64,000 bases of DNA, taken from contig OZ010573.1 in NCBI GenBank assembly GCA_963932145.1, positions 30,197,284 through 30,261,283 on the forward strand, written 5' to 3'. Numbering within the stretch: the first letter of the stretch is position 1; the number at the start of each line of letters is the position of its first letter. Source of the DNA: Acanthosepion lycidas (taxonomy: Eukaryota; Mollusca; Cephalopoda; Sepiida; Sepiidae). The translations under genes and the position numbers were made by a program. The notes under the pieces were generated by a model that was given only the letters and a program-made list of their open reading frames with translations, searched no databases and was not told the origin of the DNA. Below, piece after piece: positions 20,596-31,284 of this stretch.

Positions 20596-21364
20596 GTGGC
20601 AGACCTACATTTTGATGGGCACTGAAGCATAAATATATATGATCCACCCGGAATGTTTTTAATTTGTTCATGGAGTTGGCCTAATTCCAAAATGATATAT
20701 ATTGGGCTACAGCTTCTATGAGTAAAGTTGCAAAAGTGTGACACAGTGACACACTGATATTTGCATTTATTATATAGATATATATGTTAGTAGGGTAATT
20801 AGTCAGTAACCTCTAATATATTTTCCTTAAAAATGACAGGCAAGGTACTTCTGGTAAATATTTATTGTTTTTCTTGTGTAAAAACAAGAAATTACTGTTT
20901 TTGAACTTAGTGCATGTGGAAATTGTGCAAATGAATTGTTTGTCCCAAGTGCATTTGAAAATGGGTGTGTAAAATTGCAGAAAGTTAGCAATATTTTCAA
21001 TTTCTGAATACACCCAGCACGTTACAGTAATACTCAAAGTTGATGTTGTTATGGGTTGGTTTCATGTTTTTTTTTTTAATTAGGGTTTCTATTATTTTCA
21101 GATTTTTTTTTTTTTTTTTTTTTTTTACAGTTAAAGGTGTGTATTATATTTGTGTTCTTGACAAGTATATTGTGCATCGAAGTTGCTAATATTTTATGTC
21201 AATTAAGATGACCTTTATTTGCCCCACAAATTCAAAATCCTTCAAAATGTTTCATAGATTTGTCAAAAGTACTTGGACAATTTCTGTACACACAGTTCCA
21301 AAAAAGAAATCTCTTACTCCCTTACATGAAAAACACATGAAAAAAACTAAACTGAAGTACCATT
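20596..21364. other. no gene recognised
   Basis: Long T runs at 21068 and 21104-21126. The minus frames here have no motif. Confidence 0.4.
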
Positions 21365-21590
21365 ATTGATTGATTGTTGGTTTTATGGCTTGTCAACCCT
21401 TTGTGGGTTGTTTAATGCTGAACTATATTTTTGAATTGTATAATAATAGTAATTCTTTTCCAAATGAATATTTTATTAAAAATTTGAGGAATAATTACAA
21501 AATATGTAACATTGATTTTCCAGAGACAAGTTGCATAAAAATGAGTTGTAATAAAACTTTTACTTAAAAATAATTATAATTTTAAAATAC
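21365..21590 (+). repeat. repeat X fragment
   Basis: CTTTGTGGGTTGTTTAATGC matches the start of repeat X at 13.56 kb and the inverted end at 28.88 kb. Confidence 0.45.
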
Positions 21591-21609
21591 ACGTCTTACT
21601 ACTCTTTAA

Positions 21610-21832
21610 CCTATAGCTGAGGGGGAGAAGATGTGGATTTATACCTTACCCAAGTCTGTTTGCACATCAGTGGATATAAGTGGCTATAATGAATCCAACT
21701 AGAATTCAAACTTGGCTCTTCGATTTCTCATTACACCACCCATACATCCAAGCTTACCGCACTTCATATTCCAAGCAGTCACCTATCTAGTTACTAACCA
21801 GACTCAAAGTTGCTTAACTTCGGTGATAAGCC
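21610..21832 (-). mobile_element. 5S rRNA-derived head joined to tRNA-derived SINE-B
   Basis: On the minus strand 21832-21750 reads ATCACCGAAGTTAAGCAAC, then CTGGTTAGTAACTAGATAGG and TGACTGCTTGGAATATGAAG, then GCGGTAAGCTT. This is recognisably 5S rRNA from about nucleotide 38 to its 3' end, covering the A box, intermediate element and C box of the internal promoter. It runs straight into TGGTGTAATGAG (A-box-like) and CAAGTTTGAATTCTAG (B-box-like), the SINE-B sequence, ending near 21610. Either a composite SINE with two pol III promoter heads, or a chance insertion next to a 5S pseudogene. The first 37 bases of 5S are absent. Confidence 0.7.
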
Positions 21833-21842
21833 TATATATATA

Positions 21843-21994
21843 TATTGAAAGAATTATATAGTTGTTCCTCACTACTCAATGCGACTTAAAATTTCACACG
21901 CATGGCAATCATCAGGTGTAAAATGTTTATGTCTGACAATTTTCATGTGCATGAAACTTTAAGTAGCATTGAGTGGTGAGGAACAACTATATAA

Positions 21995-22002
<8 letters not shown>
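21843..22002. repeat. TA-flanked hairpin, about 60-bp arms
   Basis: GAATTATATAGTTGTTCCTC...TTCACACGCATG (21847-21905) is inverted at about 21940-22000 (CATGTGCATGAAACTTTAAG...CAACTATATAATTT) with a few mismatches. The loop is about 40 bases. (TA)n lies at both outer ends (21833-21843 and 22002-22028). Confidence 0.75.
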
Positions 22003-22031
<29 letters not shown>

Positions 22032-22035
22032 ATTT

Positions 22036-22288
22036 GTTATTGTTGTAACCTAGGGAAGGTTACTGGCGGAATAAGCACACAAAAGTTGGTAATTAATGAT
22101 AATACTTAGGACACAAACAACACATATAAGATTTGCCAGCAGTGTGTAGAAGTAGTCAACTGCTAGAAGTGTGTCAAGTGAATTTTACAATGAATCTCCA
22201 ACTGCAAACCAACATACAGTATTTGCTACTGTATTTATGTAAATGGAGACATACCTATTATTGTTCATATGTATGCTACGACAGTTAT
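22036..22288 (+). mobile_element. solo LTR, 5-bp target duplication GTTAT
   Basis: The LTR is 22041-22283 (243 bp), from TGTTGTAACCTAGGGAAGGT to ATGCTACGACA, bounded by GTTAT at 22036-22040 and 22284-22288. It aligns along its length with the LTR at 61749-61980. No internal retroelement sequence lies on either side, so it is the remnant of LTR-LTR recombination. Orientation is set by TG...CA and by similarity only. Confidence 0.85.
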
Positions 22289-23203
22289 TTTATTTCAAGT
22301 ACTGTTTCTTTTACTACTAGCATCCACTGTGTACTATTTTATATATAGTGACACAAAATATATATGTATTTGATTAATTCTAAAAAATAAATATCAAGGA
22401 AAATATATCCTGATTAACTTTGCTTTGGTTTCAGATGCAATTTAGTTTGCCGACATCTCTCTATTAAACATATTATAACATCAAATGCTTTAGAAAACAA
22501 CAAACCCTGGCTTATATATTTTGCCATTAATTTTATCATGAGTCATTGCAAACATTTCTATATAATCAGCAAATGATCTATCATTTTCCCTAAATAATTA
22601 CAGTTCACCTTTATAATAATTAAATAAATGAAAGAATGAAATTCTCGCCACTCTATTCAGTATTATCTTGCCTGCAAGCAATTTCAGCATTTTTATGCAG
22701 GTTCCTTTCAGCAAATTTGTTCACTCAGGCATAACAGACAGCACTTGTCAGTAATGAAAACACAACGAAGCAGAAGAAATGGAATTACACAATGGAAAGA
22801 ACAAGATGAAAGACACCAAACTAACATTTAAAACCTGAATTCTTTATTAGTGGAGCCACAAGTCTTTGGTAATATGGTAATCTAAAAAGGGGTATTTAAA
22901 AAAAAAATCAATACACAGTGAAATAGATTTTTTTAAAAAAAGTAATTTTTTGGAAATGCTTATAGAAGACAAATGCATTTAATTTGCATGTTTCTTAATT
23001 ATACTGACAGAATTATTGAAAAACTCCATAAAATGAATGAAGAAAATATATTAATAAAAATTCTTTTTATAATTACTGGAAAAGCAAAAGTAACAAATAT
23101 TATATAACAAATTACAATATACCAAATATTATATAACAAATTAAAACTTTTAAGAAACTGAGAAAAAAAAAATTGATTTAAAAAACTGAATTTTTCTTAT
23201 GTA
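22289..23203. other. no gene recognised
   Basis: AT-rich. Nothing recognised. Confidence 0.4.
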
Positions 23204-23286
23204 TTAGGTTGGTGCAAAAATAATGTCGTTTTCTCACATATGTTTCTATGTGAGAAAACGACATTATTTTTTGCACCAACCTAATA
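23202..23286. mobile_element. MADE1-like palindromic mariner MITE
   Basis: 23204-23284 (81 bp) is a near-perfect palindrome: TTAGGTTGGTGCAAAAATAA at the left, and TTAGGTTGGTGCAAAAAATA when the right end is read inverted. The arms meet at CACATATGTTTCTATGTG. TA flanks both ends (23202-23203, 23285-23286). The terminal motif is that of mariner elements such as Hsmar1, and the length and structure equal human MADE1. Confidence 0.9.
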
Positions 23287-24484
23287 GATTAGAAAGAAGT
23301 TTTGAAATTTTTAAACAAAGAAAAAATTCTAATAAAAAAAGATAGAGAAACTAAAAAATGTGAAAAAAGAACAGAAATAAAATAAGAAAATTTTAAAAGA
23401 TAAATATAAAATACAAAGGGAAAATAAAAATTCCATAAAAATTCAATCATTTTTTTTTTTTTTAATTCTTCTAATTCATTTTCCATCTGAACTTCAAAAA
23501 AATCTGCATTTTCTTTTTTTTTTTTTAAACCCATCAACGATTAACTTGTCTCTCCTCGGCAAATAGTTTAGTATTTTCTTAAGTTTTGTTAAAACAGTAA
23601 AAAAAAGGACCAAATTATATTTTTTTAATTTTTAATCCAGACTTCTAATTTTGCTTGAATGCTAATTCCTTTTGATATATTTAAGGATTTGCTCCAAAAT
23701 ACAGAAATAAACCCTCACCTGTTTCTTCTAGTTGTTCCAGCTATTAATAAAAACAAAACATTCTACTAAAAGATCACAAATCAATAGTCAACAGAAAGAA
23801 AAAGAAAATTCCAGACATGTTTTACATGTTTTGTTCATCAGCAGAATCTTTTCTTTCTAAAGATCCATTCTAACAAACTGTTTTTTCTATCTCAAATGTA
23901 TTATTTTCATAGAAATCAAATTTACTTCAAATAGTGAATCAAGTTTAGTAAATTTGGAATAAGAAGAGTTTACAAAGGTTAAATGTCATCTCTCAAATGT
24001 GATCTTAAAATTCGTAAGATAAAAGATTCCCAAGACATTATGAAGTAGAACTTTCTTTCTCTTCTTTCTTATTCTGCTTGGCAGGAGCTATTTCCAGTCT
24101 CAGTGCCAAAAAAGTATCCTTGACACTATTTAAAAAACATTGGAAAGAAACCACCAACATTTCTATCAGATCTTTGAGGAAAGAGAGCGAATTGTTTAGT
24201 TTGAATGAACCCAAATCAACAAGATAACGCTAACAAATCTCCTTATCTGATATTTCTCTTTCACAATTTCTTGCAAAAGAAACTGATAGGTTAAAAATAA
24301 GTCTTTCAAAATACCACTGACTAAGTGATGAAGAATGCTATTTGCTCTCTAACTACTCCTGAATAGGACCAAATACAGAAAAAAAAACAAAAAACTCTTA
24401 CTATTCCTATTTTATAAACTATTAAGTTGATATAAAAGTTTTGCATTCTATCTTTTGCACAAAGTTAGAGAAATCTGAAAAGTC
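23287..24484. other. no gene recognised
   Basis: Several A and T runs. The Lys-rich minus frame 23289-23537 is low-complexity chance. Confidence 0.4.
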
Positions 24485-24640
24485 TCATTGCATGAGTAAT
24501 CAGTCAATTGTAGCATGTTACTCAATACAGGGCTTGAGAGTCACTCAAGATAGAGGGCTACAGTTAAAATGGTTATAATGAATGAAGTTGTTGGGATCTG
24601 AACTGCACAGATTTTTGCTGCTATTTGAGTGTCAGTATTC
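24485..24640. repeat. dispersed repeat, partner of 235-435
   Basis: CAATACAGGGCTTGAGAG then GTTAAAATGGTTATAATGA aligns with 275-345. Confidence 0.45.
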
Positions 24641-25776
24641 AAAATGTTAAAAAAAAACAAAAACACATCTTTTAAATGAAACATAAATGTTTATTTTCTG
24701 GAGGAAAAGTAGAAGCTGAATGTCAGTTGAAATAATATTTATATATTCTTTTTGGAAATATATAATAACAATAAAATGTTCAATTTACTTTGCAGTGAAG
24801 TTTATTTTATCAAGTAATTAAATGTTCTTAGATTGGTGTGAAATGTGTGAACAGATTTACTTTATGATGGTCAGCCTAATGTGTTTGTGAGATTATAGAA
24901 AAAGCTTACTAGGCAGCTGTTGGTTAATCCCTTCTATTGTGTACATGAACAAGGCCTTAGTTGGTAGCTGCTGGCCATCTACCTTCCATGGTGGGCATGT
25001 GTGCGGGGACATGTGTGCGTATGCAAGTGTAGATGAAATTGACTGTCAAAATTGTTTTGAGCCTTGAAAAGCAGTACGTTTCTTTTTTTTTATCCATAAC
25101 AGGATTTAAAATCTAATTTCACATATTGGTGTGAACTTTTTGGATACAAAGTTTTTATTGGTTACAAAATTATATCACATCTTTTTCTTGAACTTACGGG
25201 AGCGGTGAAAGAAGTTATTCTTGTTATTTTTTAAAGAGTCCAAAAATAATATATAGCAGGTCTACAACTACGCTCACAAGTATTTTGCTGGTATTTACCC
25301 TTGTAATGATTGTTTATTAAACAAACTTTCCAACAGAATTTCATTGGTTGAAAAATATATATAGGATTTAATTTCTATAAAGTAGTAAGTGATAATTATA
25401 ATGATATGAAGGATGTTTAACCCTTGACTTGAAGAAAATAAGATTGTAGTGTTGAGGGAAGCATCCACGTAAAAGTCCACTCAAAAATGTAGCAGTTCTT
25501 AGGAAAAAGCTGTGCAAGTGGAACTTCCTCCTCACATTTGGAATATAGGGGAAATGAGAGTGTTTCAACTCCATGGAAGTAGCATGGTAGGTCTTAGCTC
25601 TAAAGGTCTGAACTGGTGGAATTAAAGACTGAAGCTGTACAAGTCCTCAGCATCAAGAACATGGATATTTTGTCTCAGTAGACATTCCAAAATTTGCAGA
25701 AGACTGGCTTCCATGTGAATACAGAGAATATTAGAAACAAGTTGAATATTTCATTTTATTTGTTGCTATATATATG
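24641..25776. other. no gene recognised
   Basis: Two imperfect 65-base tandem segments around 24905-25000 (GGCAGCTGTTGG / GGTAGCTGCTGG). Otherwise nothing recognised. Confidence 0.4.
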
Positions 25777-25970
25777 AAGAAATATAGTTTTAAGATGTGC
25801 TATATTTATGAGATAAAGTGCTCAATATCAGAGATAGATTGTATGTAAATATAAAAGTGAACATTGAAGTCAACAGGCTATTTCATGCTAGACATAATCA
25901 TCAGGTGGCCTGACGATTGTGTCTAGCAGGAAACAACATGTTGCCTCTAAGTGTTGACTTCAATGTTCCC

Positions 25971-25973
<3 letters not shown>
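25777..25973 (+). repeat. repeat Y with hairpin
   Basis: The left part, GAAGAAATATAGTTTTAAGA to GCTCAATATCAGAGATAG, matches 10.5-10.6 kb inverted. The right part (25857-25970) folds: GTGAACATTGAAGTCAACA with GTTGACTTCAATGTTC, and inside it TGCTAGACATAATCATCAGG with CCTGACGATTGTGTCTAGCA. It ends in (TA)n. Confidence 0.7.

Positions 25974-26035
<62 letters not shown>
25971..26035. repeat. (TA)n microsatellite
   Basis: A TA run of about 65 bases with one GT interruption. Confidence 0.9.
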
Positions 26036-26037
<2 letters not shown>

Positions 26038-26130
26038 GAAGTCAACTTCCTGACAAATTGACCGTGGTGAGATTTGAGTCTTCATAGTCAGGAAGTGAAT
26101 GTTCTAAGCACTTGGCCAATATGAATTGGA
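26036..26130 (-). mobile_element. SINE-D (tRNA-like) fragment
   Basis: On the minus strand GACTCAAATCTCACCACGGT then CAATTTGTCAGGAAGTTGAC matches 53495-53590. The B-box equivalent is diverged. Confidence 0.55.
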
Positions 26131-26159
26131 ATCAAATAGAGATTAAATCCAAAAGAATG

Positions 26160-26225
26160 GTAGAATAGAGAAATAGGAAACATTTACAAATTTAACATGT
26201 TTTGTTTTTATTTAAGCTTTGTGAG
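26160..26225. repeat. repeat Z core
   Basis: AAACATTTACAAATTTAACA followed by TGTTTTGTTTTTATT, shared with 9.17, 19.54 and 34.91 kb. Confidence 0.45.
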
Positions 26226-26239
26226 AAATGTTTGGAAAA

Positions 26240-26938
26240 AAATATCTTCAAATGCTAAAGAGTAAATTTATTCAATAAAATCACCATTGACTTCAACCAC
26301 AGTTTCCAGATGAAATTGGAATTTCATGCAACTCTTCTGGACAATCTCCTTGTTTAAGTTGGTGAATGCTACCATAATCTGCGAACACATCATCCCCTTA
26401 CACCCTTAGGGGGCGATGAGGTCACAGAATTTGTCTGACAGACATGACTGGGTTCTCCTGCTTGTGTTGCATGGTGCAGTATCCTGTTGCCAAATATAGG
26501 GTCTTCCAGCAGCCACTCTCTTGATCCAGGACAGTACAACCTCCTCAAGGCAATTGATGTAGGCCTCCGTGTTGATTCTGAGGCATTGTGGGAAGATAAT
26601 GGAGGCATAACGTCACTATCACTAGTGATCACTCCAAACACATTTGTAATCACCATTGGACTCATCCAACTGTTTCTGAATACTCTGAATCCTCAGATTG
26701 ATATTCAAACACTCTGAAATGTTTTTATTCAAGCTTCCGGTGCAAATGCCAAGCAGTACAGCATGCAGTTTCTAAATTTCTAGCAGAGTGAATTGTATCA
26801 TGGTGCTCTTTTTCTCAAAGATGGTGCCCAACTGACCCTACTATATTGTGCAGTTGACAGAATCAAAAACAGACAATGGACATGCACAAAATTAAAAATA
26901 CAATATACTGATAATTTACCCATCACACCCTGTATATA
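26240..26938 (-). pseudogene. mariner-type transposon, second copy
   Basis: On the minus strand it starts ACAGGGTGTGATGGGTAAAT at 26934 and runs through CACAATATAGTAGGGTCAGT, GTGATTACAAATGTG and a frame (26665-26390) with SDSDVMPPLSSH, SIALRRLYCPGSREWLLEDP and ATQAGEPSHVCQTNS. It then meets KETVQKS-like coding and the EVNGDFIE-like end at 26290. The last-Asp region (PDCNPLDYY in the 8-kb copy) is missing near 26385, and the 3' terminal repeat is lost. It has no insert at the position of repeat R in the other copy, which confirms that insertion. Confidence 0.75.
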
Positions 26939-26944
26939 TAGAAA

Positions 26945-27515
26945 CTCACACCCAGAGTTGCTCAAAACTTTTAGGCCTAAAACCCATTTTTAATTCTGAC
27001 CAACTAACCAAATAGTATTGCTTTTTGAATCTATTCTTGGTTGGGCTGAGAATTTTTCAGTATCCTCTTGTATAAAGATTTCTCACATAGGCCCATTGAC
27101 TAAAAATAAGGAAACTAGGAAATTTTTCCTTATCAAATACAAATAAAATTCTTTCTGTTCTAATTTGTTGTAAAAGTATCTAAAAAAATAAACATTCCCA
27201 AGTAAATTGATTTTTTTCTCCTAACAAATCTAAGAAAATAAACAGAAAAATAATCTGTTTGACAATGAAACTTTTGCTGATTGCATAAACAAGCAATATC
27301 TGATGACAGTACAACTTGCCGTACGTCTTCAAAATTCTTCAGGGATCCCCCCCACCAAACCTGACCTTTTGCAGCAATTAGTATACAGACATACATGAAC
27401 ACATTGTCAGATTTTAATAAGCAAATCAGTGTCTTCACAATCAAATAAAAATCTATTGATTCTGGTAAGAGTACCAGGAGAAATATAACAAGGTGGATTT
27501 CAGATTATAATACAT
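26945..27515. other. no gene recognised
   Basis: The minus frame 27160-27444 (94 codons) shows no motif. Confidence 0.4.
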
Positions 27516-27888
27516 TGTTACATTCTGTGTTGTCTCTGGCTCTCTGTGCTACTACATAAAATGGCATCAACAAAAAGGATGATTTCTTTTTCTTATTCTT
27601 TTTTTTTTTTAGGAGAGAGTAGTGGCAACTTCAATTCTAAGAGGTAACAGGAGGAATAACATCACAGGGACACATGTCACACATTGGCTCAGTGTCCCTC
27701 TGTTGGTGGCCCTTACTGGTCGCTAACTAGAGTGTGGAAGGCATATCAACACTTCAGAATTCTTGCAGCCCTCTCTTGAATTAATGCTGTTTTGGACTTA
27801 TATCCAATAACCAGACAAAGGCAATGCATCACTGTCAGAATACCACACCCATCAAGCACTCTGGCCAATCACTGACCATTCTGTAACA
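27516..27888. mobile_element. possible solo LTR
   Basis: Bounded by inverted TGTTACATTCTG and CATTCTGTAACA-type ends (TG...CA), 373 bp, with a less AT-rich interior. No target duplication and no second copy in the window, so this is tentative. Confidence 0.3.
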
Positions 27889-28084
27889 ATATGTTTTTAT
27901 TAGAAATATTTACAAAAACCTACTTGAGTCTTGACTCTTGTGCTCTTCTTGCTTTCATCAAATGTCTAAGGATTTGGGTAACTTTCAGTGAATTTTGAAT
28001 TAAACACATTATTTAATCTCCAACTGTAGATTATTCTCATTCCACTGCACATGTCTAAGGATATCTTGTCTTGGTATTATTTAG

Positions 28085-28530
28085 TACTGCTTGGTTATTA
28101 TTCAGTTTCCACTAAATCCAAATCTGTACTTCCCAACCCAGAAATTGAAATCACGATTACCATGTCACTGAATTCACAAACCAACATTTTAATCCACTAG
28201 TTTATTGTGCCATGGATTGTCCAGATGAGCAATAACTGGACAATATACAAATAAGGACAAAGTGACATTTCCCTAGATATAAATAGCAGAACAAGAACAA
28301 CCTACCACTAGAGATTAAATAAAGGGTTAGATTGGAAATTCAATTAAGGTAACCCAGATTGACACATGCCGAAAGAAGGCTGGAGGGCAAAAACTGTTCA
28401 AAATTTTGATAACAAAAACAAAAAGAAGATTATTAGCCAAAAAGTAAATAAAGTAAATAATGATAATTTTTCATCCCAAAAATTCAGACAAGAGGTGATC
28501 AGGTGATAATAACAACAAAGATGAGGATAT
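28085..28530 (+). mobile_element. SINE-E region and tail unit
   Basis: 28140-28210 (CACGATTACCATGTCACTG...AACATTTTAATCCACTAG) is a tRNA-like head in minus sense. 28225-28510 is a plus-strand unit, AGAGATTAAATAAAGGGTTA to TCATCCCAAAAATTCAGACA, shared with 48.0-48.2, 48.5-48.75 and 28.92 kb. Confidence 0.5.
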
Positions 28531-28599
28531 TAGTGCAGATGTAAATACCATCATAGGTATGACAATAGACTACATCTGTGTCCTGGGTAAGACGATAAA

Positions 28600-28905
28600 C
28601 TACATCTGACAGCAAAGCCTCTGATCAGGAGGTTTTGAGGAGCATGAAACCACCTCTTAATTGCTTGTCTTCCCAGATCCACTCTGACCTGGGGTGGTAG
28701 CATCTGTCAGGGTTCCAACTATGGGCAAATAGTTCACTCCCAAACTGGAGTCAAAACACTATGAAAGTGTAAAAATAAGTTTTAATAACACAAATGCTTT
28801 TTTGTAAAAAAATTATTACCAGCAATACATTTTTTGAAAAATATAACTAGCAATAAAAATTGTAAGCATTAAATAACCCATTGAGGTTGATATGCTGTAA
28901 AACAA
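28600..28905 (-). repeat. repeat X, inverted copy
   Basis: The reverse complement matches 13547-13870: GGTTATTTAATGCTTAC, TGAACTATTTGCCCATAGTT and TTAAGAGGTGGTTTCATGCT. Confidence 0.65.
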
Positions 28906-29318
28906 AGCAAACCAAATGTAAATAATGATAATTCTTCATCCCAAAAATTCAGACAATAGATGATCAGATGATAATAACAACAACAAAGATAAGTCCAAAT
29001 GTAAATAATCTAAAACATGATAACTCTTCATCCCTAAAATTCAGACAAAATTGTATTTGTGGGCATAACATTTTATCATGTAACTCAAGATTTCTTTTAT
29101 TTTATTGTGATTTATAAAGATTGCCACGTGTCATCAGATAGATACAACCTCAAAAGAGAAACAAGATATTAAGTTAGTAATGGGAACACAATATTGGAAA
29201 TTGGTAAAGATTTGGACAGAGATCAAAGAACAATCCAAGAAATAACTGAAAACAACTGAAAAACTCTCACTGAAATAATATCACAAAAAAGACATGAGAA
29301 AAGGTAAAAGATAATAAC
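28906..29318. repeat. two short copies of the SINE tail unit, then unassigned
   Basis: AATAATGATAATTCTTCATC with CCAAAAATTCAGACAA at 28920-28960, and again at 29010-29048. After that nothing recognised. Confidence 0.4.
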
Positions 29319-29723
29319 TGTTACATTGGAATAAAGTGTTGCTGTTAACACTCGAGTTCGAACGTAGATCACCAGAGAGTAAACACAGGCGATCCCATTA
29401 TTGAATTAAGTAGATCATGTGACCACAGAGGAAACACATATAAATAGGAAGTAACTGACGACTAATGATCATTATTCCTAGTCTATCCTCTATTACTATT
29501 CAGATCTCCATTTCTAGTCTATCCTCTATTACTATACGGACTGCTATTCTCTACTCTATTCATTATGCTATTTCTCTATTTGCATCACTATATGGATTAC
29601 TATTTGAGCAAGTATTATCAAGTGAGTACTGTAATGTGAGTGATATTCAAAGGTGTCTGACACCAGTATTGTTCAACAGCATATTATAGTTCCATCTGCA
29701 ATTACAAAGGCTCTACTACAACA
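29319..29723 (+). mobile_element. LTR of Ty3/gypsy-type element
   Basis: A 405-bp repeat starting TGTTACATTGGAATAAAGTG and ending GCTCTACTACAACA. It aligns with 13124-13512. It contains a promoter-like ATATAAATAGG near 29438 and internal tandem CTATCCTCTATTACTAT units. It is followed by a leader, so this is a 5' LTR. Confidence 0.75.
29438..29448 (+). promoter_or_regulatory. TATA-like box in LTR
   Basis: ATATAAATAGG lies about 120 bases into the LTR, where the U3 promoter of such elements is expected. The partner LTR at 13.2 kb has the weaker TTTATATATGG. Confidence 0.4.
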
Positions 29724-29999
29724 TGGATTACAAAAATCCATTGGCATCACAAAAGTGGCAATGAGTGTTCAAAAATAAGCAAGAAAAGTGATTTAATTAA
29801 TAAAAAAATATTAGAACAAGCTGGTGTTGCAAATATAAATGGAGAGAAAAGATGCTCATCAGCCTTTTCAGATTCAATAGAAAACTTGGAGACCATCATA
29901 AAGATAGATGCATATCAGAATAGAAAACAGTATTCAAACAGAGATATATGGAGAGCAATAAAAGATACAGTAAGGGATGTTAACATGAAAATAATTTAA
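29724..29999 (+). pseudogene. leader and gag-like frame after the LTR
   Basis: After TTGGCATCACAAAAGTGGCA (leader, 29750-29769) comes an open frame without ATG, from about 29775 to the stop near 29997. It contains KKSDLINKKILEQAGVANIN, SDSIENLETIIKIDAYQNRK and SNRDIWRAIKDTVRDVNMKI. Its position argues for the N-terminus of gag. I cannot confirm it by motif. Nothing of pol follows. Confidence 0.45.
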
Positions 30000-30599
30000 A
30001 AAATTAACAAAATCAATGGTTGAAAATCTGATGAAGGGTATAGAATGTCAAAGAGCCCTGATTAGAATATTTTATTTAGGTATTTCAGTTTATATGACCT
30101 TTTCTATATAAAGAAACATTTCTACCACAAATCGTTCACTAAATAAAACCTAAGAGCCACAAAAACAGTTACTAATATTTTTAATAAAATAAATCTAAGC
30201 TGAAATGCATTATATTCTGAAAATTTTACCAACATCAGTTGATTATTAAAAATTATGATAACACTGACATGCATAATAATATCCAACATAGTTCATGTGT
30301 AAACTTCTTGGCAGGTGAGGTATTTATTTTCTGGTTGGTGTTGGAGTTCTGGTACAGGCCAGGATTTTGAATACTGAATTTCAGAGTAACATAATTTGTC
30401 ATGCACAAAAATAGAATTTGTAAACACACACATTTTTAGGAAAGGCATGAATTCAGTCCTCCCTGCACTATTATTTGTTTTTATCCCTTTGAAAAAAACC
30501 CAAACTATGGTTAACTGGGGCAAGAAATGCCTCCAAAACAAAACTGCTTTCATTTAACCACCATATAGAACCTTTTCTGCATGCCATCAGCATAGCTGA
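30000..30599. other. no gene recognised
   Basis: The minus frames 30293-30553 and 30471-30671 have no motif. Confidence 0.4.
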
Positions 30600-31280
30600 T
30601 GCTAGACACCAGGAGAGCAACACATTGCACCTTCTTGGCCTCATGTTTTCCACTGATTTGAAGTGGAGCAACTACATCAAATCAATAGCTGCATCTAAAG
30701 CAAGGAAAGTAGGGTCATTGTACAATGCCAGAAAATTACTCTTGTCAAAATCCATCTTATACATTTATAAATCTACCATTCGTCTGTGCATTGACTACTG
30801 TTGCCATACCTTGTCTGGTGCTCCTGCTATACATCTCAAGATTCTTGATAAAATCCAAAGAAGGATCTGTAATGTAATCGATGCAGACCAGGCATCTTGG
30901 TTTCAGTCACTTTCTCACCAATGTGGCATAGCTTTCCTCTGTCTTTTCTACAAATATTTTCATAGCAACTGAATATATGAATTTAAGCGTGCTACTAGAT
31001 TGGCATCTAGGTCCCACCCATTTTCTGTTGAAATAGCTAAATGCAACTGCCACATCTACTCCAACAGATCCTTTTCTCTTACTTCCAGTGTGCGGAACTC
31101 CCTTCTGTTTACTTGCTTCTTTGATAACTACAATCTTCAAAACGTTAAATGCAAAATCCTCTGTCTTCTTGAATCCTGTTCATCTTTTGTTCTTTCCTCC
31201 CTCTTAAGTCCTCCCTATTCACAGTATTCTCTTTCACTGTCTGTAACCACCTGCGCACTAGTGACATTCCTGCCTGGCTT
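30600..31280 (+). pseudogene. CR1/Rex-like LINE, RT C-terminal part
   Basis: This is the part of the RT after the catalytic box: HLLGLMFSTDLKWSNYIKSI, ASKARKVGSLYNARKLLL, SILYIYKSTIRLCIDYCCH, LKILDKIQRRICNVIDAD and SHQCGIAFLCLFYKYFHSN. A stop at about 30970 is followed in the same frame by ATRLASRSHPFSVEIAKCN, YSNRSFSLTSSVRNSLLF and DNYNLQNVKCKILCLLES. It is the best-preserved copy of this region in the window and the reference for those at 5.2, 44.4 and 58.2 kb. The 5' part is missing, as usual for LINEs. Confidence 0.85.
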
Positions 31281-31284
31281 GATT

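Noticed and set aside
21750..21832. Functional 5S rRNA gene
   Set aside because: The first third is missing and there are many substitutions, including in the promoter region.
23289..23537. Lys/Glu-rich coiled-coil-like minus frame
   Set aside because: Encoded by T and A runs; low complexity.
27610..27645. Candidate exon after a T-rich tract and AG (GAGAGAGTAGTGGCAACTTC ... AGAGGTAAC)
   Set aside because: Acceptor and donor look good, but no open frame links to other exons and the place lies inside a possible LTR.
28085..29048. CRISPR-like short direct repeats (CATCCCAAAAATTCAGACAA)
   Set aside because: Irregular spacing and longer flanking similarity show SINE tail units in a eukaryotic genome.
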